64,000 bases of DNA from Diphasiastrum complanatum. Its lineage: Eukaryota; Streptophyta; Lycopodiopsida; Lycopodiales; Lycopodiaceae. Shown here piece after piece: positions 58,300 to 64,000 of this stretch. Numbering within the stretch: the stretch's first letter is position 1; each line of letters starts with the position of its first letter. The DNA lies in contig CM055107.1 of the NCBI GenBank assembly GCA_029204225.1, forward strand, positions 20,589,997 to 20,653,996. The letters are read 5' to 3'. Below the pieces are notes generated by a model. It searched no databases, was not told the DNA's origin, and was given only the letters and a program-made list of their open reading frames with translations. The position numbers and the translations under genes were made by a program.

Positions 58300-59113
58300 C
58301 TTCCCGGAGTGTCCCCGGTGGTGGTAGATCAATAATGATTCTGATCTTTGATAGATCTGTGGCAATCTCGTGTCTTGACACTATATGGCCAAGAATCAAG
58401 CCATGTGTTACTCAAAATTGACATTTTTCTGGATTCAGGGAGATCTGGTAGTTGCGGCATTTTTGTAACACCTTCTCCAGGTTGGATAAGTGTTTTGAGT
58501 CTGGTCCATGCATGCACAGATCGTCTAAAATTTTTTTTAGAAATTTTTGCAGATAATCTTCGAATGTCGCATGCATGACTCGCTAGAAGGTGCTTGGGGC
58601 ATTGCAAAGTCCGAATGGCATCACTTTATAGGCATAGGTTTCTCATTCTGTGGCAAATGCTATCTTGTGCTGGTCCTGGGGGGCTATCTTCACCTAGTTG
58701 TAGCCGTTGAAGCCGTCTAGAAAATTGTAGGCCTCAGCGCTGGCTACTCTGTCGAGGACACTTTCTGTAAATGGTAAAGAAAAATGATCTTTTTTGGTGA
58801 CTGCATTTAGCGCCTTCAGATTCACACAAATCTGCATTTTGTTGTTCTTCTTGGGTACTATAACTATCAGTGATACCCATTCCGTGTGCTCGAATTCATA
58901 GATGAAATCTGCATCCATCAGCTTCTGCAACTCTTGCTTGATCAACTCAGTATAATTTGGGTTGCAGCGGTAATAACGGCTTACCTTGGGGACTGCTCCG
59001 TCCACCAAGGGTATGGTGTGTTGGACTACTGTTGGTGGAACGCCCTTCAGGTCACTATAACTCCAGGCAAAACAGTCTTTATATTCCACCAACAACCAAG
59101 ATTGAGGGCTCAT
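58300..59113 (-). pseudogene. Reverse transcriptase part of Tat-like H
   Basis: MSPQSWLLVEYKDCFAWSYSD (LVEYKDCFAW is a Tat-type RT start), VSLIVIVPKKNNKMQICVNL, HFSLPFTESVLDRVA, FGLCNAPSTF and a catalytic region read as KILDDLCMHG (ILDD for the usual YVDD/FVDD). In-frame stops follow GYN (about 58694), ATE (about 58650), STF (about 58592) and CQF (about 58415). The first three fit CAG, TGG and CAG altered by C-to-T. The protein is inactive. Confidence 0.82.
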
Positions 59114-59277
59114 ATGTCACTCAACCAATAGGATATAGAGGAGGAAAAGAAGGGGTCCTGTCATTTTTCACTCCCCTTCACCCTATATTTACTACTTATA
59201 ACTGACTTAATTCATTCGTAATTAAGTTTTATGGAGTTATGAAATTTTGGCTGTGTTCACGCAGGTCCCTCAAAGAC
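59114..59277 (-). other. Insert or junk between protease and RT in H
   Basis: AT-rich sequence with no coding match, seen in neither D nor the 41-kb copy at this position. It includes a poorly conserved CTCATATGTCACTCAACC block. Confidence 0.4.
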
Positions 59278-60807
59278 TTATTCCGCTAGTGCCTGACTTT
59301 GATCAGGTTCTCTCTGGGCTTGCGACATCATGATTACCACATCGTCCAAGGTGTAATTCTTGAAAGTCTCAGGCATCTCGTGAACTGGTGCTCGGCGAGA
59401 TTTCTCTTTCAGCATATTGATCTTAGCCCGACTGGTCATTTTTTGATTTTTTGTCACCTGTGTAGAAGATGACGCTGTATTTGAGTCTATCTTAACTGAC
59501 TTCAAGGAATCCAACACTTTCTTTTTACTTTTTTTTTTCATTTTGGTGGATTCATCCTTGTTGTCTTTCACCGGGACTGCCGTGACATTCGCCTCATGGT
59601 TGCGAATATCAACATCTACTGTAGCTATCACCTCTGCGGGTAGATCACTCCATTGAATCATATGGTTGTAGCGTTGCTTCAACTGATTCTTCTTTTTTGT
59701 AGGTGCCTTGGGTGGATCGATTCTTGAGACTTTCGCCATAACAGATTTTTGTGGTGGTTGAGTTGGTACTTTCTTGGTTCCGTAACGATCTGGGTCCATG
59801 TGACATAGGACCTGTTCATCAGTCAGCTCAATCTCCTTATTATAAGTTAGAGCATGTTGCCAAGGGACTAGATCATCGTCCACTGGGTTCTCAATTGGCT
59901 CCGCTGACAGCCATGCTACGTTTATCGTATTCAGCCCAAATGTGATTGGTGTGTCCATGGTGTAACATTTGGGTGACGATGTACTAGGTTCTGGATCTGA
60001 TTCATATTGACATGCTTGGCAGTCAATAGTTGCTAATGCATCTATCCATATCACAACATCCGTCTCTAAATCATAGTGACCTCCCTTGGCTGGCCGTGGG
60101 AGATCAATCGTGTGATCTGTCATGGATGATTCGTCATCAACTTTGGGTGCAATAGATTTCACCGCCCATGTGGTTGGATCAACCTTTACAGCCTGTTCTC
60201 TGTTCTCGAAGGTGAGTTTTCCCATACCCCAGTTGTGTACTACTTGCATAGTCCTCAACCATGGTCTTCCCAGTAAAACACGGTATGCAGATGGAGATTC
60301 AAGTATATCCATGACTACAAAAATAACCACAAACTGCATGTCTGCTATCTTTACAGGGATATCGGAAACTACACCTTTTGGTTTCACACAAGATTGATTT
60401 GCCAGATTGATGACGAATCTTGCTAGCTTCAACCTTTGTAAACCCCATTTTTCATATAAAGTAGTGGAGATCAAATTGACACCCAATCCTCCATCTACCA
60501 CTGCTGCCTCGTCCTCGTATCTCTTGTGTTTGATGGGCAAAGTGATGTTGTGTTCCTCACTTTCCCATGTTGCTTTGATGTGGAGGACATTACTTGTTTC
60601 TTCATAGCCTATACAATATATGGGCTCAGGCGCTACTGGCTCCTCATCCACTTTGGAACATTCAACTAGAAGGCTTTTCGCTTGTGGCGCAATCCGCAAT
60701 AAATCTCCAAGTGGTAAACTAACACGGCTTGACAATAAAAGTGTGAGCCTTTCAGTGCGTGGTTCCTCAGGCTCCACCATGTGAAACGGTGCTTCATGTT
60801 GGTGCAA
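59278..60807 (-). CDS. Gag C-terminal/protease ORF of Tat-like H
   Basis: Open frame of 509 residues. SLPLGDLLRIAPQAKSLLVE (about 31-50), aspartic protease VVDGGLGVNLISTTLYEKWG (about 92-111), SAYRVLLGRPWLRTMQVVHN (about 170), then a linker of unknown role (VIWIDALATIDC, TMDTPITFGLNTINVAWLSA, HMDPDRYGTKKVP) and a Lys-rich stretch (KMKKKSKKKVLDSLKS). The equivalent frame in D is broken. It ends at a TAA (59278-59280) where D has CAA, a C-to-T change. It may still be translatable, but the rest of the element is gone. The upstream gag is missing, so the Met at 60807 is not a natural start. It is a fragment of a polyprotein. Confidence 0.75.
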   Translation of the reverse strand: MHQHEAPFHMVEPEEPRTERLTLLLSSRVSLPLGDLLRIAPQAKSLLVECSKVDEEPVAPEPIYCIGYEETSNVLHIKATWESEEHNITLPIKHKRYEDEAAVVDGGLGVNLISTTLYEKWGLQRLKLARFVINLANQSCVKPKGVVSDIPVKIADMQFVVIFVVMDILESPSAYRVLLGRPWLRTMQVVHNWGMGKLTFENREQAVKVDPTTWAVKSIAPKVDDESSMTDHTIDLPRPAKGGHYDLETDVVIWIDALATIDCQACQYESDPEPSTSSPKCYTMDTPITFGLNTINVAWLSAEPIENPVDDDLVPWQHALTYNKEIELTDEQVLCHMDPDRYGTKKVPTQPPQKSVMAKVSRIDPPKAPTKKKNQLKQRYNHMIQWSDLPAEVIATVDVDIRNHEANVTAVPVKDNKDESTKMKKKSKKKVLDSLKSVKIDSNTASSSTQVTKNQKMTSRAKINMLKEKSRRAPVHEMPETFKNYTLDDVVIMMSQAQREPDQSQALAE

Positions 60808-60910
60808 CCGATCATTTGATCAGTGCGCAGTGGTGAGCCCGCTTGGGGTTACCGTTCGATGCCAATTGGAGGTTCCGTGGGATTAACTCTTTCTTGCTCT
60901 TTTTCCTCCG

Positions 60911-61117
60911 CTGGTTGCCCCATAGCTCCCATGTGTTTGGGCCTCTCAAGGATGACAACACTATACGAGCCCAAGCAATACGAGCCCTAGCACTGGAGGA
61001 TTACGGAATACTCATCCAGAAAATCTGCAAGACCAATGAAGCGCAAGATGCCGAGCTGCAGGAAGTCCTATTCAAGTGAATTGCCATGGGACTGGCAACC
61101 ATTTAGCAACGGGGGAG
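60911..61117 (+). pseudogene. 3' coding end of a plus-strand Gypsy-like element
   Basis: Frame ending KICKTNEAQDAELQEVLFK at TGA 61077-61079, then AACGGGGGAG (polypurine tract, about 61108-61117) immediately before an LTR start at 61118. The position argues for the 3' end of an element's last ORF. The protein itself is not recognised. Confidence 0.5.
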
Positions 61118-61862
61118 TGTGGGGGCCGGACTACAAGGCCTAAGGGGGATTTCAATGGAGCTTGGGAGAACTAAGAAAAATAGTACCTTACAGGGAAGAA
61201 GCTAATGTAAATATCAATTTTGCATAATTAATGGCCCAAGCATGACATCCTGTGCGTATAAGCCCATCTTGAAGAGTCGTCAGTAGATAAGTTGCGTTAG
61301 GCCCCAAGTATGGCACCCTATGTGCATAAGTCCAATTTGTGCTGCCATTAGTCACTAGGGGGTAGGAAACCAATTTTTGCAAGTCTCAAGGTTTAAACTT
61401 AGACTTAAAAAGTATGCAAAAGTCAATGTCAAGATTCTAAAAAAAAACTTGCATTCTATATTGAGACTTGAAATTCCGAGTCCCATAAGTAAGTGTGGAA
61501 AGGACACTCCACAAGCTTCTATAAAGAGAATCCCTCTCTATGTAATTTCTATCCTTAATGTAAGAGACCTAAGTGCTACCATTTTGGGTCCACTGGTGCG
61601 AATTTTGGTGTGTGGCTAATTATATTGTGGCTTTATGCTTATTGCTTTTGTTTCTAAGTTCTTGTTATTTTAGCCCATGTTAGCATATGTGCTAAATCAT
61701 TGTGTGTTTCTAATTTAGTGGAGCTTTTTAAGAGTTTGTAGGAGAATGTATAAGTGAGTAGAGATGGAAGAGAGAGAGAGAGAGGAGAAGGTGTGGAAGA
61801 GTGTGTTAGAGTTAATGTGGTTTTGGTTTTAAAGTTAGTACTTTTTGGTTTTAGCTGTGTGT
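61118..61862 (+). repeat. LTR of a Tat-like plus-strand element (copy 2)
   Basis: TGTGGGGGCCGGACTACAAG start directly after a polypurine tract, hence a 3' LTR. It is about 93% identical by eye to 40612-41383, with a GA-rich run near 61767. The right edge is not sharp. Confidence 0.75.
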
Positions 61863-62153
61863 TCAAGGCATTTTGCTTGCAAGTAGAAATAGTGTTAACC
61901 CTTTTGTTTTGCATGCATCCTCAAGGCTCCTAGGTTTGAGCCCTACTTCCCGTGCTACAAAGAACTTAGGAGGAAAAGGTGGAGACCCTTCTATTTCTTG
62001 ACAACATTCACCAAAGCCTAATATCCTTGTCAATACCCGATATTGTATTCGGATTTTATAAAAGCCCTTTCAAAATTATGAATTCTAAATCACAAAACAA
62101 ACATTGATTAGTTAATAAAACAATAACATAAAACATAAACAATCTAAATTTAC
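61863..62153. other. Short gene-free junction
   Basis: Sequence between the LTR copy and the transposase remnant. Nothing recognised. Confidence 0.4.
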
Positions 62154-62822
62154 TTAGAATGAAATTACAAATTGGGGCTTGAATATTGGCTTTGCCCCCC
62201 GAAACAAGATGTGATTGCCCCAATAGGGCAATCCTTGACCGCATAGCCTCACTTTGTTGTGCAAACCGATCGGGATTGGGATTTTTTTGTTCCACCTCAA
62301 CTTTGTGCCAATCTTTTTTGGAAGCCCAACCGGACCTCTGCTTTCCCGCTCTAACAACCCTCCTTAGGGCTTGTCATTTGTGCCTAATATGAGTGCACGT
62401 ATTGGTTAAGGCCCAATTTCTATTAAATTTTTCTTCTTGATTGAATTCTCTATGCAACATGGAAATGATTCTATCTTTGTTGTCCTCATCTTGGTTAGCC
62501 CAAGGGCTACACAAGTCATTGCCAAAGTATTTCATGGCAAGCTCTCTAATTTGACAAATTACAGCATTGCCTCATGCATCTTTAATAATGCTACCATCCT
62601 CGTTAACATCATAATAACGATTGGTAGATTTTTCACTTGGTGCATCTTGTGGCACCCTCTCTTGTTCAAATTCTCCTTCGAAAAGGCATAGCTATTCCTT
62701 TTGTTCGGAGATAATCCTTCATAAAAATTTTGAACTCGGTCTCCCAAGCCCGAGCTTTTCGCTCCTCCACTTGAGGAACTTCGTGGCCTTCTAAAGCCAC
62801 TCCCACTTCTAGATGTAGACAT
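62154..62822 (-). pseudogene. Ptta/En-Spm-type transposase_24-like remnant
   Basis: Minus strand from ATG 62822 (MSTSRSGSGFRRPRSSSSGG), then in another frame DGSIIKDA, ICQIRELAMKYFGNDL, DRIISMLHREFNQEEKFN, a stop after HIRHK, QALRRVVRAGKQRSGWASKK and QQSEAMRSRIALLGQSHLVS. The RIISMLxxEF, LRR, GWASKxDW and QQSEAxRxRIALLG spacing resembles the plant Ptta/En-Spm Transposase_24 proteins as I know them. At least one frameshift (about 62590) and two stops break it. The role is probably DNA binding of a Class II element, not catalysis. Confidence 0.55.
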
Positions 62823-62945
62823 TTTGTGTGTGTAGAGTGTGTGTGTGTGTGTGAGAAAGAAATAAAGAAAGAAAGAAAGATCTTTAATGTGACAAAGAGA
62901 GAGGGAGAGAAAGAGTGTGTGTGTGAGAGAGAGAGGGGGAGAGAG
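62823..62945. repeat. Compound (GT)n/(GAAA)n/(GA)n simple repeat
   Basis: Runs of GT, GAAA and GA just upstream of the transposase-like start. Probably non-coding. Confidence 0.85.
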
Positions 62946-63227
62946 ACAAAGAGATGAAAAAATATTGATGGCAAGAAAACTAAGATTAAAGTGTGAAAGA
63001 GAGAGTGCTTAAAACTTAAAGCTAGAGAGCATGAAAGCTTAAAGAGAGATCACAAAGAGCACAAAGAGAGAGCACAAATGAAAGCAAAAAACAAGAATGA
63101 AAATCCGAATTGGAAAATGTCCAATTTATAGACAAAATGAATTTCAAGTGGCGCATGGCAAAGAATTAGGTTTCCACGCATGGCAGAGCCACACGTAACT
63201 CTGCCATGCGAAGTACAATCATGATTG
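62946..63227. other. Gene-free stretch with GCCATGCG-type palindromic phrases
   Basis: AG-rich, then CCACGCATGGCAGAGCCAC and CTCTGCCATGCG at about 63173-63212. These are similar to the palindrome cluster at 33128-33600. Confidence 0.5.
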
Positions 63228-63448
63228 TTGTAGGGTCTTCGAACTGGTGTACTAATAGCCCTCCCGCCTGTCAACAAGAGTTAGTTCATTGGATAGGCAC
63301 CTAACTATGCATATATGCTACTTTTAGTTAGTTTCCTACTTTTCATCTATCTCTACCACCACTAACACTACTTCCACTAACTCTACTCCCCTAAACTACC
63401 TTCATCATGATTGTGGGTGAACGGAAAGGGAAGATTAGGAGAGATTGA

Positions 63449-63536
<88 letters not shown>

Positions 63537-64000
63537 TAGATCAAATGCTCCTTATGCTTGCTAATGGAGAAACATTAACTAAGACAACCAATCAATATGA
63601 AAATAGAAAGCAATGGAAACACAATCAAAAGCATTAGCAAGTAGTGAATAGCAAATGAGGATGCTTCTCTCCAAAAAGTGGTAGAGTTTTCTCCTTCTCA
63701 TTAAGCATCGAAATAGAGTACAAATGGTGTCTTTTTATAAAATGGGGAAGGTCTTTGCCCCAAAATCCTATTGCTAATATTTACATTGATCCTATCCATT
63801 CATCTTGGACCCAACTTGATCCAAGGGTCCACAAAGAGTACATTGGAAATCACAAGATTCATGAGAGTCCAAAATTGGACCCACTCTAAAAGAGTAAATT
63901 CTAAGTTTAAAATTGACTTTGGGCCTCAAGTTTTATTTTAATTACAAAGGCCCAAGTCTATTTTATTTTATTTACAGCTTAAGCTCGCATGCTCATTGGG
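63228..64000 (-). repeat. D-type LTR, cut by the window end
   Basis: Starts TGTAGGGTC and aligns with 30548-31320 of D's 5' LTR, including the TATAAAA-like stretch near 63735. Internal element sequence is not evident to the left (no primer-binding site), so it is either a solo LTR or the 3' LTR of an element whose body lies right of the window. Confidence 0.75.
63451..63532. repeat. (GA)n microsatellite inside the D-type LTR
   Basis: About 82 bp of GA dinucleotides. The corresponding position of the D LTR (30765-30800) has only a short AGAGAGA run, so it expanded in this copy. Confidence 0.93.

Larger units (their letters stand above)
57931..60910 (-). mobile_element. Tat-like Gypsy remnant H
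   Basis: Minus-strand relative of element D: gag/protease frame (60807-59278), part of RT (59113-58300) and the non-coding 3' region (57945-58285, matching D 24045-24385). Integrase and RNase H are deleted between RT and the 3' region. The left end is cut by Copia C's LTR. The right end joins plus-strand element sequence at about 60910, after which homology to D (27430-27540) stops. Confidence 0.8.

Overview
This is nuclear DNA of a land plant with a large, repeat-dominated genome. LTR retrotransposons of the Ty1/Copia and Ty3/Gypsy (Tat-like and chromovirus-like) types fill most of the window, and there is a nuclear copy of plastid DNA in the order ndhA-ndhI-ndhG. A transposase-like protein with a DUF7869-type signature, and an ndhI C-terminus that ends in a SQNVTNF-like tail, lean towards a fern or other non-angiosperm. 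That placement is inference. I see no intact single-copy host gene. The only host-type coding sequence I recognise is a broken GATL (glycosyltransferase family 8) fragment.

Layout, left to right. 1-1758: decayed DUF7869-type ORF, then a GA microsatellite. 2585-8823: full-length Copia element A (minus; 737-bp LTRs; target duplication AGAGA), apparently inserted in the 3' LTR of a decayed Gypsy element G (pol 9397-12638, minus). 12747-13420: plus-strand Gypsy gag fragment. 13421-14905: deleted Copia copy C'. 14905-31368: Tat-like Gypsy element D (minus). D carries a long extra ORF between integrase and 3' LTR (15302-17938) and is itself interrupted by Copia element E (18057-23838; target duplication TAATT). 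31369-34174: non-element DNA with a cluster of GCCACGCGTGGC-type palindromes and a long GA tract. 34175-40013: Copia element B (plus; same family as A; target duplication AATAT). 40612-43123: LTR and gag/protease remains of another Tat-like element (plus). 43461-46670: decayed Copia F (minus). 46671-52819: low-copy-looking DNA with several local tandem duplications and the GATL pseudogene. 52820-54058: plastid-derived insert. 54059-57930: Copia C (plus), whose 5' LTR is truncated at the plastid insert. 57931-60910: Tat-like remnant H (minus). 60911-61862: the 3' end and LTR of a plus-strand element. 62154-62822: Ptta/En-Spm-like transposase remnant. 63228-64000: start of a D-type LTR cut by the window end.

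How the pieces relate. A and B are sister copies of one Copia family. C and C' share the same abnormal internal structure and look like a non-autonomous family. D, H and the 40.6-kb and 61-kb pieces are Tat-like elements in different states of deletion. Apart from the 811-residue gag-protease-integrase frame of E and the 509-residue gag-protease frame of H, almost every coding frame is broken. In the Gypsy elements the stops are mostly of the C-to-T type, whereas in Copia A they are transversions.

Best candidates for something new: the long coiled-coil ORF of D; the array of AACTCTCGCA/TGCGAGAGTT inverted motifs in D's leader; the 33-bp-spaced CCAAT array in the A/B LTR; the recurring CACACGTGTG palindrome in LTRs of several Copia families; the segment that replaces reverse transcriptase in E; and the C/C' deletion family.
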